A stretch of DNA of 45,863 nucleotides from Clostridia bacterium (GCA_017451425.1 JAFSPP010000013.1:1-45863); one strand, 5' to 3'; shown: positions 1-8,313, counted from the stretch's first letter. The notes: generated from the letters alone by a model not told the origin. Made by a program: numbers and translations.

Positions 1-1
1 C

Positions 2-133
2 ATGGATTCCTCATTTGAATACTACGACTGCTACCGCGCTATCAACGAACAGCGCGACATCGACTCCTTCTCCGGCTTTGCCCTCAATCGCGAGAAAAGC
101 TCTGAGGTCACAACCGAGACGGTCGACGCATAA
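2..133 (+). CDS. C-terminal end of an unidentified protein (5' truncated by window)
   Basis: An open frame enters from the left edge and ends at TAA 131-133. The last 43 residues are polar and acidic and end in ETVDA; I recognise no domain. The ATG at base 2 has no visible upstream context, so it is more likely an internal Met than the start. A bidirectional terminator follows about 20 bases later, which supports a genuine gene end. Function unknown. Confidence 0.45.
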   Translation: MDSSFEYYDCYRAINEQRDIDSFSGFALNREKSSEVTTETVDA

Positions 134-151
134 AACTTAATAAAGCAGAAA

Positions 152-182
152 AAAAGGACCTCCTTCACGGGAGGTCCTTTTC
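152..182. terminator. Bidirectional intrinsic terminator
   Basis: A perfect stem AAGGACCTCC/GGAGGTCCTT with a short loop is flanked by A-runs on the left and T-runs on the right. It can therefore end both the left-edge + strand gene and the - strand MBL hydrolase. The same stem sequence recurs at 38383-38408. Confidence 0.85.
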
Positions 183-186
183 CTGT

Positions 187-960
187 TTAAAATTCAATTT
201 CCATGCCGTCTTCGGCAGCCTTTATGCCGAAAAGACCGAGCCAGAGTTTAGTGTTGAAATGCGACGGCATGAGTTTCCTTGAAAAGTGCGAAGCTACGAT
301 CTTTCCGCCCGGAGCCAGCACATCTTTCTTTCTCACCTGCTTCGCCATCATACGTACCATCGAGACATTGTTATGCTCAAATACCCTGGCATCCTTTTTG
401 CTGCCTATGGTGCAGTCAAAAACCATGAGGTCACACTTATGTTTCTTTAAAACGAGCCACTCGGAAGTGGTGAACCAGGTGCCGTCAAGGCCGTAGTAGA
501 GCTCTTTGCCGTCCGGCATTGAAATGATGAAATGGCGCGCGTCCTTGCCCGCTCCGCGAACGTCATGGTTCGCCGGCAACGCGATGAACTTATACTCGCC
601 TATCGCCGTCTTTTTGTAGAGCGGAACCTGCACACGGTTTATGCCCGTCTTATCGGGAATCTGCTCGAAGCAGAAGTCGTCACAGACCAGATCAAAACCG
701 TGGTTTCTCGCAAGTCTCATAAGGCTCGCCGATGAGAAGTGGTCCGAATGGCGGTGAGTGATGACGACAAGTTTCACATTGTCCAGCAGATGCGGGTCTC
801 CGCACTCCTCGACATAGTCGTAGATATGCGGTCCGCAGTCTATAAGGACTTCGCCGTTTACAAGTGCCGCCGTATATCTGCGGAAATACATGCCGGGCAT
901 GCGTTTTTCAATGAGCCAGTCATTGGCTCCGGTTCCGAGGAACAGTATTTTATTTGCCAT
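187..960 (-). CDS. MBL-fold metal-dependent hydrolase
   Basis: 257-aa cytoplasmic protein of the metallo-beta-lactamase superfamily. It has the metal motif THRHSDH at 68-74 (H69, H71, D73, H74), H132 in a PANHD loop, D159 in GLDGT, and H225 in ASHFS. These give a complete dinuclear site. No signal peptide is present. The sequence resembles the RNase Z/PhnP-like branch in its short N-terminal GTGA strand, but the substrate cannot be read from the sequence. The start is the ATG with GGAGGT about 5 bases upstream. It lies directly behind the tRNA-Ser terminator with no room for a promoter, so expression probably relies on read-through. Confidence 0.85.
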   Translation of the reverse strand: MANKILFLGTGANDWLIEKRMPGMYFRRYTAALVNGEVLIDCGPHIYDYVEECGDPHLLDNVKLVVITHRHSDHFSSASLMRLARNHGFDLVCDDFCFEQIPDKTGINRVQVPLYKKTAIGEYKFIALPANHDVRGAGKDARHFIISMPDGKELYYGLDGTWFTTSEWLVLKKHKCDLMVFDCTIGSKKDARVFEHNNVSMVRMMAKQVRKKDVLAPGGKIVASHFSRKLMPSHFNTKLWLGLFGIKAAEDGMEIEF

Positions 961-975
961 GTGTACCTCCGGTAA

Positions 976-1008
976 AAGAAAAAAAGAACCGGCACTGCGG
1001 CCGGTTCT
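976..1008 (-). terminator. Intrinsic terminator after tRNA-Ser
   Basis: Stem AGAACCGG/CCGGTTCT (985-992 with 1001-1008). On the - strand it is followed by a T-rich run (971-984). The run ends where the ribosome binding site of the MBL hydrolase begins. Confidence 0.8.
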
Positions 1009-1011
1009 TCA

Positions 1012-1104
1012 TGGCGGAGAGCAAGGGATTCGAACCCTCGAGACAGCTTTAACCGTCTACACGATTTCCAATCGTGCTCCTTCGGCCAGCTCGGACAACT
1101 CTCC
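1012..1104 (-). tRNA. tRNA-Ser (anticodon GGA)
   Basis: 93-nt cloverleaf with the long variable arm typical of serine tRNA. The 5' end is GGAGAG, pairing with CTCTCC. The anticodon loop carries GGA between CACGATT and AATCGTG arms, the T-loop is GGTTCGAATCC, and 3' CCA is encoded at 1012-1014. It reads UCC/UCU codons. Confidence 0.95.
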
Positions 1105-1133
1105 AAAGACTGCGCTTTTTTCGGCGCCCGTTT

Positions 1134-1162
1134 ATTATACATTTTTTGGAGTGTAAAGGCAA
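1134..1162 (-). promoter_or_regulatory. Promoter of tRNA-Ser
   Basis: On the - strand, -35 TTGCCT (1157-1162) and -10 TATAAT (1134-1139) are separated by exactly 17 bases. They sit about 30 bases upstream of the mature tRNA 5' end. Confidence 0.75.
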
Positions 1163-1218
1163 TGGAAAAATTTATTTACAAAACGAATCGCCTTTTTGGT
1201 CATTATATACAATTTATA

Positions 1219-1247
1219 TTGCAGTTAAATGGCTTTAATGCTATAAT
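1219..1247 (+). promoter_or_regulatory. Promoter of nrdR and probably the aro operon
   Basis: TTGCAG (1219-1224), a 17-base spacer and a perfect TATAAT (1242-1247). The ~60-base leader that follows (1251-1285) is almost pure AT with TATATA repeats in both arms. That is reminiscent of AT-rich NrdR operators, but no canonical NrdR box is present. Confidence 0.75.
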
Positions 1248-1310
1248 TTGTGTATCTATATATTTTTATATACAAAATATATAAGTAATTAAGATGGGTT
1301 GGTGCAGAAA

Positions 1311-1766
1311 ATGAAATGTCCATTTTGCGGATTCGAAGAAAGTAAAGTAATTGACTCCCGTCCGACTGACGAGGGTGAGCGCATTCGCCGCCGCCGTGAG
1401 TGCATTAAATGCGGTAAACGCTTCACAACCTATGAGGTCATTGAAAATGTTCCCCTCATTGTTGTCAAGAAGGACAAGTCACGCGAACAATTCGACAGAA
1501 ACAAGCTCATGGCCGGTATTCTCCGCGCCTGTGAGAAGCGTCCCGTTTCCCTCCAGACAATTGAAGATGCCGTAAGCGACATTGAGGCTCAGCTTCAGAA
1601 CTCCCTTGACCGGGAAGTTACATCCGACAAGATCGGCGAGCTCTGCATGGCAAAGCTCAAGGACATCGACGAAGTTGCCTATGTACGCTTCGCCTCAGTA
1701 TACAGACAGTTCAAAGACGTCAGCACATTCGTTGAGGAAGTCTCAAAGCTTTTACAGGAGAAATAA
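1311..1766 (+). CDS. nrdR: Transcriptional repressor NrdR
   Basis: 151 aa, the usual family length. An N-terminal zinc ribbon has C3, C6, C31 and C34 (CPFC...CIKC), followed by an ATP-cone domain (about 46-136). NrdR senses ATP/dATP and represses ribonucleotide reductase operons. I chose ATG 1311 because family members begin MKCPFC; in-frame TTG (1299) and GTG codons just upstream would add residues not seen in the family. No strong ribosome binding site is visible. No nrd genes are in this window, so the regulator acts in trans. It leads an operon with a membrane protein and the shikimate genes, 12 bases ahead of the next gene. Confidence 0.93.
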   Translation: MKCPFCGFEESKVIDSRPTDEGERIRRRRECIKCGKRFTTYEVIENVPLIVVKKDKSREQFDRNKLMAGILRACEKRPVSLQTIEDAVSDIEAQLQNSLDREVTSDKIGELCMAKLKDIDEVAYVRFASVYRQFKDVSTFVEEVSKLLQEK

Positions 1767-1778
1767 GACATTTAAGAA

Positions 1779-2402
1779 ATGATTAAGCTGATTGTTTCAA
1801 TCGTGCTTGCGATTGCGGCATTTTTCATATACAAAAAAACAAATACCGCACCGACGGAGCCCGAGAGTGACAATCCCGTCTTCTTCATCTGCCTTGTGCC
1901 GGTCCTTCTGCTCTGGCTCATCGAGCGGGGCGAGACCGACCTGACGGTGCCTTTCGGAGCCTTTCTACAGCGGGCCCTCTATGCCATCTTCACGGCAATC
2001 TGGATGCAGTTCCTGATTGTCGGTGCAGGCATAAGATTTTTTAAGAGCCCGTCGGATGACAAGATTACCTACTCCGAGCTCTTCCCCATTATCGCGGGCT
2101 TCACCATGGCGAACATCATAGACGGGTTCGGTCTGAACCTGCTCTTTGCGCTCGGTCTCGGACTCATTTCGGTCGGACTGTTCCTAAAGACGCGGTCCCT
2201 CGATCTGTCTCTGTCTCTGCACCTGCTTTTTGCCGCGGTGAAGGTCTATGCGGACTCCTTTGTAATCTCACCATACCTTGATTCATCAACATATAAATTG
2301 CTGATACTCGGACACTGTATTCTCCTCATCATCTTCGGTATATGGGTAATACAGGACAATATTCTGAGCATCTCAGCGGAAGAAGGAAAATTCAATGGCT
2401 GA
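1779..2402 (+). CDS. Multi-pass membrane protein of unknown function
   Basis: 207 aa, very hydrophobic, with about five or six predicted membrane helices: N-terminal 1-18, then roughly 33-47, 65-85, 100-125, 125-138 and 172-190. A polar DDKITY loop lies near 94-99. A stretch around 140-155 ([10 protein letters not shown]) faintly recalls the His-containing helix of CPBP proteases, but the conserved Glu-Glu motif is missing, so I do not call that family. Its stop overlaps the DAHP synthase start by 8 bases, which implies translational coupling. Its link to aromatic biosynthesis is unknown. Confidence 0.7.
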   Translation: MIKLIVSIVLAIAAFFIYKKTNTAPTEPESDNPVFFICLVPVLLLWLIERGETDLTVPFGAFLQRALYAIFTAIWMQFLIVGAGIRFFKSPSDDKITYSELFPIIAGFTMANIIDGFGLNLLFALGLGLISVGLFLKTRSLDLSLSLHLLFAAVKVYADSFVISPYLDSSTYKLLILGHCILLIIFGIWVIQDNILSISAEEGKFNG

Positions 2403-3198
2403 TTTTCATCTTACATCACGTGAATATCATCCTGAAAATACAATAATCGAAGTCGGCGGAGCTGCTGTAGGCGACGGCGGCCTCGCGCTTATCGCAGGTC
2501 CCTGCTCGATAGAGTCAGAGGACCAGATTGTGCGTATAGCGAAGGCCGTGAAAGCCGCCGGCGCCACAATGCTGCGCGGCGGAGCCTTCAAACCGCGCAC
2601 CTCGCCCTACACCTTCCAGGGACTCGAGGCCGAAGGCCTTGAGTATCTCATAAAGGCGGGGCGCGAAGCGGGACTGCCCACCGTCTCGGAGATAACCGAC
2701 GAGACACAGCTCGACCTTTTCGGGGACATTGACATAATCCAGGTCGGCGCCAAGAACATGCAGAACTTCGGTCTCCTGCACGCGCTCGGCAAGGTGCCGC
2801 AGCCGATTCTCTTAAAGCGCGGCTTCGGCTGCACATATGAGGAGGTGCTCTCCTCAGCCGAGCACATTATGGCTGCAGGCAACGAGCGCGTCATCCTCTG
2901 TGAGCGCGGCATACGCACCTTTGAAACTTACACGAGATTCACCTTCGATGTAAGTTCCATCCCGTCGCTGAAGACACTCACTCACCTGCCGGTAATTGCG
3001 GACCCCTCACATCCGGCGGGCAGATACGAACTCATAGAGCCCCTCTCACTCGCGGCTGTCGCCGCAGGCGCAGACGGACTCATTATAGAAGTACACGACA
3101 GACCGGACGAGGCCCTCTGTGACGCGGAGCAGGCCTTAAAGCCGGATAAGTTTGAATCAATTGTCGAAAAAGCTCTTAAGGTTAAGGCGGCTGTATAA
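2395..3198 (+). CDS. aroF: 3-deoxy-7-phosphoheptulonate (DAHP) synthase, type I-beta core form
   Basis: 267 aa. Condenses phosphoenolpyruvate and erythrose 4-phosphate in the first step of the shikimate pathway. Family motifs are in order: GPCSIES 35-41, [12 protein letters not shown] 61-72, QVGAKNMQN 116-124, KRG 141-143, CERGIRTFE 169-177, and DPSH 203-206 at the metal site. The protein is only the catalytic barrel. The N-terminal ferredoxin-like/ACT regulatory domain and the chorismate mutase domain found in allosteric relatives are both missing, so direct feedback control is unlikely (inference). Ribosome binding site GAAGGA lies before ATG 2395. Its TAA shares a base with aroB ATG. Confidence 0.93.
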   Translation: MADFHLTSREYHPENTIIEVGGAAVGDGGLALIAGPCSIESEDQIVRIAKAVKAAGATMLRGGAFKPRTSPYTFQGLEAEGLEYLIKAGREAGLPTVSEITDETQLDLFGDIDIIQVGAKNMQNFGLLHALGKVPQPILLKRGFGCTYEEVLSSAEHIMAAGNERVILCERGIRTFETYTRFTFDVSSIPSLKTLTHLPVIADPSHPAGRYELIEPLSLAAVAAGADGLIIEVHDRPDEALCDAEQALKPDKFESIVEKALKVKAAV

Positions 3199-4247
3199 TG
3201 AAGGACATCCATCTTGGCAGCGGACTTTTAAAAAACTGCGGTGACATAATCGGCGCCGCCCATAAACCCTGCCGTGCGGCGATTGTCACCGACTACACGG
3301 TCGGCGCCATCTATGTCACAACCGTTGCGGACTCACTCAAAGCCGCGGGCTTTGAGCCGTTGATCTTCGCCTTTGAGGCCGGAGAACAGTCCAAGAACTT
3401 TGAGACCTATGAAAAGATCGTAAACTTCCTCGCCGACAGCGAGATAACCCGCTCCGACATAGCCGTCGCCTCAGGCGGAGGCGTCGTCGGCGACCTCACG
3501 GGTTTTGCTGCCGCGACATACATGCGCGGCATAGACTATGTCCAGCTCCCGACGACCCTCCTCTCAATGGTCGACTCCTCTGTCGGAGGAAAGACGGGAA
3601 TCGACCTCGAGGCCGGCAAGAACCTCTGCGGAGCCTTCAGGAAACCGCTCTGCGTAATCTCGGACACGGACACACTCGACACACTTGAAGACAAATACTT
3701 CGGCGACGGTCTCGCCGAAATCATAAAATACGCGATGCTCGGCAATGAGAAGATAATGGAACTTCTCAGCGAGAGAATCGCCTCAGACAACATGCGGGAT
3801 GCCTTAAAGCCCGTCATGGACGAACTTGTCGCTGAGTCCGTAAAGACGAAGCTCTCCTTCGTCGAAGAGGACTTTCTCGACAACGGACGCCGCAAATACT
3901 TAAACTTCGGTCACACCATAGGCCATGCCGTTGAGCACGCCTCGCGCTATGCCGTACACCACGGCGCAGCAGTGGCAATAGGCATGTGCGCCATGGCGCG
4001 CGCGGGCGAAAAGCTCGGCTATACCGAAGCCGGCACGGCGGCCGCACTTGAAGAGCTCGTCAGGGCCTGTGCCCTGCCGACAGACACCATAATCTCCCCC
4101 GATGACCTTGAAAACTCCGCGCTCTCGGACAAGAAGCGCAGGGGTTCTGAGATAGACCTGATCTTCCCGACGAAGCCGGGTCATTGCGAACTTGTTACAT
4201 TGCCCGTTTCAGACCTTCACAACATACTCTGCCTTGGAGTGAAATAA
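3198..4247 (+). CDS. aroB: 3-dehydroquinate synthase
   Basis: 349 aa, normal length. Converts DAHP to 3-dehydroquinate using NAD+ and a divalent metal. NAD-binding segments GGGVVGD (93-99) and TTLLSMVDSSVGGKTG (119-134) are present, with metal ligands matching E174 in AEIIKYA, H239 in NFGHTIGHA and a His at 254/255 in VHHGAAVAIG. The start overlaps the DAHP synthase stop by one base (TAATG), and aroA begins right after its stop. It is translated as part of a tightly coupled operon. Confidence 0.95.
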   Translation: MKDIHLGSGLLKNCGDIIGAAHKPCRAAIVTDYTVGAIYVTTVADSLKAAGFEPLIFAFEAGEQSKNFETYEKIVNFLADSEITRSDIAVASGGGVVGDLTGFAAATYMRGIDYVQLPTTLLSMVDSSVGGKTGIDLEAGKNLCGAFRKPLCVISDTDTLDTLEDKYFGDGLAEIIKYAMLGNEKIMELLSERIASDNMRDALKPVMDELVAESVKTKLSFVEEDFLDNGRRKYLNFGHTIGHAVEHASRYAVHHGAAVAIGMCAMARAGEKLGYTEAGTAAALEELVRACALPTDTIISPDDLENSALSDKKRRGSEIDLIFPTKPGHCELVTLPVSDLHNILCLGVK

Positions 4248-5501
4248 ATGATTCTCGAAATTACCCCTTCTCCCCTCTGCGGAGAAGTTAATGCAATAAA
4301 TTCGAAATCGGAACTTCACCGTGTGCTCATCTGCGCCGCGCTCGCTGACGCGCCCTGCAGGCTCACGCTCGGCAATCCGACTGATTCGCTTTCAAACGAC
4401 GTGAAGGCGACAATCGACTGCCTTCGCGCACTGGGAGCATCCATAGACGTGGACAGTTCCGAAATCTTCGTGACCCCCATAAAGGAGGTCGCGGACAACC
4501 CCGTCTTAGACTGCAAGGAGAGCGGCTCAACACTCCGCTTTCTCATGCCCGTCGCCACGGCGCTCTGCGACAAGGTGACGTTTAAAGGCAATGAGCGCCT
4601 GACAGAGCGCCCCATAGGCAGCCTCAAGAATGCGCTCGAGTCACACGGGGTCTCCTTCTCATCAGACACTCTGCCCTTCACCGCGACGGGCAGGCTTCAT
4701 CCCGGAATATTCGAAGTCACGGGCGACCTGAGTTCACAGTATGTCTCGGGCCTTCTGCTCACCCTGCCGATCTTTGAGGAGAAGTCCTCAATAAAACTCA
4801 CGACTCCTCTCCTCTCACACGGCTATGTCGAGCTGACAATAAAGGCCCTCGCCGACTTCGGTATAGCGACCGTCTCACCGAAGGAGGGAATCTTCTCGAT
4901 AGTGAAGAAGGGTGACGGATTCATCTCTCCGGACTCACTGACAATTGAAGGCGACTGGTCAAACGCGGCCTTCTTCTATGTCGCAAACTTCCTCGGAAAC
5001 GACGTAACGATAAATAACCTTCGCTTCAACTCGCTCCAGCGCGACAAGAGCATACTCGACTTTCTGAGCCTCTACACCGCAGAGATTGACGGCGAAAACA
5101 TACGTGGTGTCAAAAACTACGAAATTGATCTCGTAAACACACCCGACCTTCTGCCCGCCCTGTCCGTAGCGGCTGCATTTGCAGACGGCATGACGACATT
5201 CACGGGCGCGGCGCGCCTCCGCCTCAAGGAGAGCGACAGACTGACCTCAGTCTGCGCCATGATAAACTCGCTCGGAGGCAGAGCGGAGGACACGGCCGAC
5301 GGTATCATAATATGGCCCAAGGCCCTGACCGGAGGCACCGTCGAATCCTTCGGTGACCACCGCATTGTAATGGCGGCGACAATTGCATCGACAAGGTGCA
5401 CTCAGCCCGTCATCATAAATGAGGCCAGGGCAGTCGACAAGTCTTATCCCTCCTTCTTCAGGGACATAGGGAACCTCGGAGGTAAGATAAGTGTCATTTA
5501 A
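4248..5501 (+). CDS. aroA: 5-enolpyruvylshikimate-3-phosphate synthase
   Basis: 417 aa. Transfers enolpyruvyl from PEP to shikimate 3-phosphate. Visible motifs are the N-terminal NSKSELHR (K21), SGSTLRF near 92-98, ERLTERPI near 117-123, the C-terminal LKESDRL and GDHRIVMA. It starts immediately after the aroB stop. Its end overlaps aroC by 11 bases, and the aroC ribosome binding site GGAGG lies inside this gene. Confidence 0.95.
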   Translation: MILEITPSPLCGEVNAINSKSELHRVLICAALADAPCRLTLGNPTDSLSNDVKATIDCLRALGASIDVDSSEIFVTPIKEVADNPVLDCKESGSTLRFLMPVATALCDKVTFKGNERLTERPIGSLKNALESHGVSFSSDTLPFTATGRLHPGIFEVTGDLSSQYVSGLLLTLPIFEEKSSIKLTTPLLSHGYVELTIKALADFGIATVSPKEGIFSIVKKGDGFISPDSLTIEGDWSNAAFFYVANFLGNDVTINNLRFNSLQRDKSILDFLSLYTAEIDGENIRGVKNYEIDLVNTPDLLPALSVAAAFADGMTTFTGAARLRLKESDRLTSVCAMINSLGGRAEDTADGIIIWPKALTGGTVESFGDHRIVMAATIASTRCTQPVIINEARAVDKSYPSFFRDIGNLGGKISVI

Positions 5502-6462
5502 CATCGTTTATTTCGGAACCTCACACGGCCCTGAGGTGGGCGTCAGAGCGCAGGACTTCATCGCCGGTGAAGAGTTCAGCATTTCAAAGCTTCAGCGCTT
5601 TCTCGACAGAAGGCGCCCGGGCACATCCGACGGTGTGTCCGCCAGAAAAGAAAGCGACATACCGGAGTTTCGCTCCGGCGTGACAAAAAAGGACGGCGAC
5701 ACGCTTGTCACAACGGGCGAAATACTTGAAGCCGTCATAAAGAATGAGGACGCAAACGAAAAGGACTATGAGGACCTGAAGTACACCCCTCGCCCCGGAC
5801 ACGCGGACTACACCGCATTTGTAAAATACGGTGAAATCGGCATGACCACAGGCGGAGGACAGTTCTCAGGCCGCCTCACGGCCCCTCTCTGCGTGCTCGG
5901 AGGCATCTGCCTCCAGGCGCTTGAAAAGCGCGGCATCACCATAACCGCCGTCACAGACGCCATGGGTGATGCTGAGCACGCCAAAGCCGAAGGCGACTCC
6001 GTGGGCGGCATTGTAAAGGCCGAAATCCGCGGTCTCCCCGCCGGCGTAGGCGGACCTTTTGACGGAGGTCTCGAGTCGAGACTCGCCTCCGCCCTCTTCG
6101 CCATCCCGGCCGTAAAAGGCGTGGAGTTCGGCGCAGGCTTTGCCGCAGCAGCCATGAAGGGCTCGGAGTCAAATGACCCCTTCGCCTTCGAAGACGGCAG
6201 AGTCATAACGAAAACAAACAACTGCGGAGGAATCCTCGGCGGCATATCCACGGGAATGCCTGTTACATTCAGGGTTGCTTTCAAACCCACACCGTCGATA
6301 GCTCTTCCCCAGCAGACAATAAACTTAAAGACAAACGAAGAAACAACAATCACCGTAAAGGGACGGCATGACGCCTGCATTGTACCGCGCGCACTGCCGG
6401 CAGTCGAAGCTGCGGCGGCCATTGTCATCCTTGAAATCCTGAATGAGGAGAACAGACTATGA
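5491..6462 (+). CDS. aroC: Chorismate synthase, shortened form
   Basis: 323 aa, about 40-60 residues shorter than usual. Makes chorismate from EPSP using reduced FMN. The GTG start at 5491 has GGAGG eight bases upstream, and no in-frame extension is plausible. Family signatures are present: FGTSHGPEVG near the N-terminus, RRRPG, RPGHADY, GGGQFSGR, GGILGGISTG, FKPTPSI and GRHDACIVPRALP. The shortening is mainly one block: MGD is followed after only a few residues by EGDSVGG, where typical enzymes have about 40. All signature motifs remain and the frame is open across the site, so I read it as a compact functional enzyme rather than a pseudogene. Confidence 0.92.
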   Translation: MSFNIVYFGTSHGPEVGVRAQDFIAGEEFSISKLQRFLDRRRPGTSDGVSARKESDIPEFRSGVTKKDGDTLVTTGEILEAVIKNEDANEKDYEDLKYTPRPGHADYTAFVKYGEIGMTTGGGQFSGRLTAPLCVLGGICLQALEKRGITITAVTDAMGDAEHAKAEGDSVGGIVKAEIRGLPAGVGGPFDGGLESRLASALFAIPAVKGVEFGAGFAAAAMKGSESNDPFAFEDGRVITKTNNCGGILGGISTGMPVTFRVAFKPTPSIALPQQTINLKTNEETTITVKGRHDACIVPRALPAVEAAAAIVILEILNEENRL

Positions 6463-7997
6463 TTGAAAACTTAGATGAAGTGAGAGCCCGCATTGACAAA
6501 ATTGATGACGACATACTCTCCCGCTTTCTCGAGCGTATGAAGCTCTCCGAGCAGGTTGCCGAGTACAAGGCTGAGCGCAACATGCCCGTGGAGGACACGC
6601 AGAGAGAGTATGAGATTGTGGAGCACGTCGCAGAGTGCAGCGGTGAATTTTCAACCTATACCACCGCTCTTTTCCGCGCCATGCTCGAGCTGTCAAAGGA
6701 CTACCAGGAGCACTGGGTAAAGGCGTACAACGAGGACGAAAAGCGCAAGGTCGTACAGATGCCCGGCGTCTACGGTCTCCTCGGCCAGCACTTAGAGCAC
6801 AGCTACTCCGAGCAGATTCACAAGGAGCTCGGTCTCCGCGGACGCGTAGCCTATGACTACAGGCTCCTTGATGTCGATCCGGAAGAGCTTGAGACTTTCA
6901 TAACACGCTCGGACATTGCCGGTCTCAACGTCACAATGCCGTATAAGACCGCCATCCTCGCCTTCTGTCAGGAACTCTCCGACGAAGTCCTTCGCATAGG
7001 CGCAGCCAATACGGTCGTTATGAAAAAGGGCAAACTTCACGCATACAACACCGACATAGCCGGTTTCAAATACATGGTTGAGCGCGCGAACATCAATATC
7101 TCGGGCAGGAAATGTATCATCCTCGGAAACGGAGGCACCTCGAAGGCAGCACGCTGCGCCCTTGAGGATCTCGGTGCGCGTGAAATAGTCATCCTCTCAC
7201 GCGAGGGATTCAATGACTACGAGGCCCTTGCCATCCACTTCGATGCCGAGATAGTCGTAAACGCGACACCCGTCGGCATGTATCCCGACAACCTCGAGAA
7301 ACTCGTCTCACTCAAGAGTTTCCCGCGCTGCTGTGCAGTCATAGATGTTATCTACAATCCTCTCCGCACCGCCCTTCTCCTCGAGGCTGAAGAGCTCGGA
7401 ATTCCATATGTCGGCGGACTCTCCATGCTCGTCGCCCAGGCGCGCGAGAGCTACAACCTCTTCTTCGACCGCAAAATGGTCAACGCGACCGTTGAAGATG
7501 TAACATCCATGCTCTATAAGCAGAACGAAAACATAATCCTCACGGGTATGCCCGGCTGCGGCAAGACAACAATTGCCGAAGCCATCGGCGAGGCCACCGA
7601 ACGTGAGGTAATAGACATAGACAAGGTCATAGAGCTCGAGCAGAAGAAGAGCGTGGCCGAAATCATAAACAAATACGGCGAAGAGACCTTCCGCAATCTC
7701 GAGCACGCGGCCATAGTCGAAAACTGCAAGGAGAGCGGCAAGGTAATCGCTCTCGGCGGAGGCGCAATCCTCGACAGAAACAACTATCCCGCCCTTCATC
7801 AGAACGGCAAGATCTTCTTCATTCGCCGCGATATTTCTCTCCTTCCCACAGACGACAGACCTCTTTCAAAGAGCCCTGAGACGCTGATGGAGATGCAGAA
7901 GATAAGGCTTCCTCTCTATCAGGATGCGGCTGATGTGGAAATCGAGAACAACGGCACCATAGAAGACGCTGTCGAGAAGATTCTCAAAGCCCTTTAA
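6459..7997 (+). CDS. Fused chorismate mutase / shikimate dehydrogenase / shikimate kinase
   Basis: 512 aa with three enzymes in one chain. Residues 1-90 are an AroQ-class chorismate mutase with R11, R26 and K37 in the expected helices. Residues about 103-345 are shikimate dehydrogenase, with the substrate loop HLEHSYS, NVTMPYK (catalytic K163), NTD 197-199, and NADP-binding GNGGTSKA 223-230. Residues about 357-512 are shikimate kinase, with Walker A GMPGCGKTT 363-371, DID 386-388, FR 411-412, GGG 433-435, and lid R467 in DDRPLS. All catalytic residues I can place are present. It overlaps aroC by 4 bases (ATGA). The domain order does not follow the pathway order: the mutase acts last (chorismate to prephenate) but is first in the chain. 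Confidence 0.93.
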   Translation: MIENLDEVRARIDKIDDDILSRFLERMKLSEQVAEYKAERNMPVEDTQREYEIVEHVAECSGEFSTYTTALFRAMLELSKDYQEHWVKAYNEDEKRKVVQMPGVYGLLGQHLEHSYSEQIHKELGLRGRVAYDYRLLDVDPEELETFITRSDIAGLNVTMPYKTAILAFCQELSDEVLRIGAANTVVMKKGKLHAYNTDIAGFKYMVERANINISGRKCIILGNGGTSKAARCALEDLGAREIVILSREGFNDYEALAIHFDAEIVVNATPVGMYPDNLEKLVSLKSFPRCCAVIDVIYNPLRTALLLEAEELGIPYVGGLSMLVAQARESYNLFFDRKMVNATVEDVTSMLYKQNENIILTGMPGCGKTTIAEAIGEATEREVIDIDKVIELEQKKSVAEIINKYGEETFRNLEHAAIVENCKESGKVIALGGGAILDRNNYPALHQNGKIFFIRRDISLLPTDDRPLSKSPETLMEMQKIRLPLYQDAADVEIENNGTIEDAVEKILKAL

Positions 7998-8068
7998 TCA
8001 AAGAAAAACTTAATTAAAAACCCATACTTTTTTGTCAAAAAAATAACATTAATTTATGCGCAACCTAC

Positions 8069-8097
8069 TTGCAAAACCAATATATTGTGTATAAAAT
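8069..8097 (+). promoter_or_regulatory. Promoter of the ferredoxin gene
   Basis: TTGCAA (8069-8074), a 17-base spacer and TAAAAT (8092-8097), about 30 bases upstream of a perfect AAAGGAGG. The region between the aro operon and this promoter (7998-8068) is AT-rich and shows no clear terminator. Confidence 0.65.
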
Positions 8098-8128
8098 GTA
8101 TTTACCAACGTTAAAGGAGGTAAATTGT

Positions 8129-8296
8129 ATGGCATACAAAATTACTGATTCTTGCGTAGCTTGCGGTTCTTGCAAAGACGGTTGCCCCGTAGAGGCTATC
8201 TCTGAAGGCGACATCTATTCAATCGACGCTGCTACATGCATCGACTGTGGTTCTTGTGCTGACACTTGCCCGACAGGAGCAATTGAGCAGGCATAA
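8129..8296 (+). CDS. 2[4Fe-4S] clostridial-type ferredoxin
   Basis: 55 aa with two CxxCxxC...CP cluster motifs: CVACGSCKDGCP and CIDCGSCADTCP. It is a small soluble electron carrier for anaerobic redox enzymes. I chose ATG 8129 because AAAGGAGG lies eight bases upstream and the protein then begins with the family-typical MAYKI. It is monocistronic with its own promoter and a strong terminator. Codon use (TGC/GTT-rich) and the ideal ribosome binding site suggest high expression. Confidence 0.95.
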   Translation: MAYKITDSCVACGSCKDGCPVEAISEGDIYSIDAATCIDCGSCADTCPTGAIEQA

Positions 8297-8313
8297 TCGC
8301 AAACTAAAATGAC

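Noticed and set aside
5808..6428. 206-codon open frame on the - strand opposite aroC
   Set aside because: Shadow of aroC: no ribosome binding site, Pro/Ser/Ala-rich composition from complementing GC-rich codons, no recognisable domain.
5491..6462. aroC as a frameshifted pseudogene
   Set aside because: It is short, but one uninterrupted frame carries every signature motif and overlaps both neighbours neatly.
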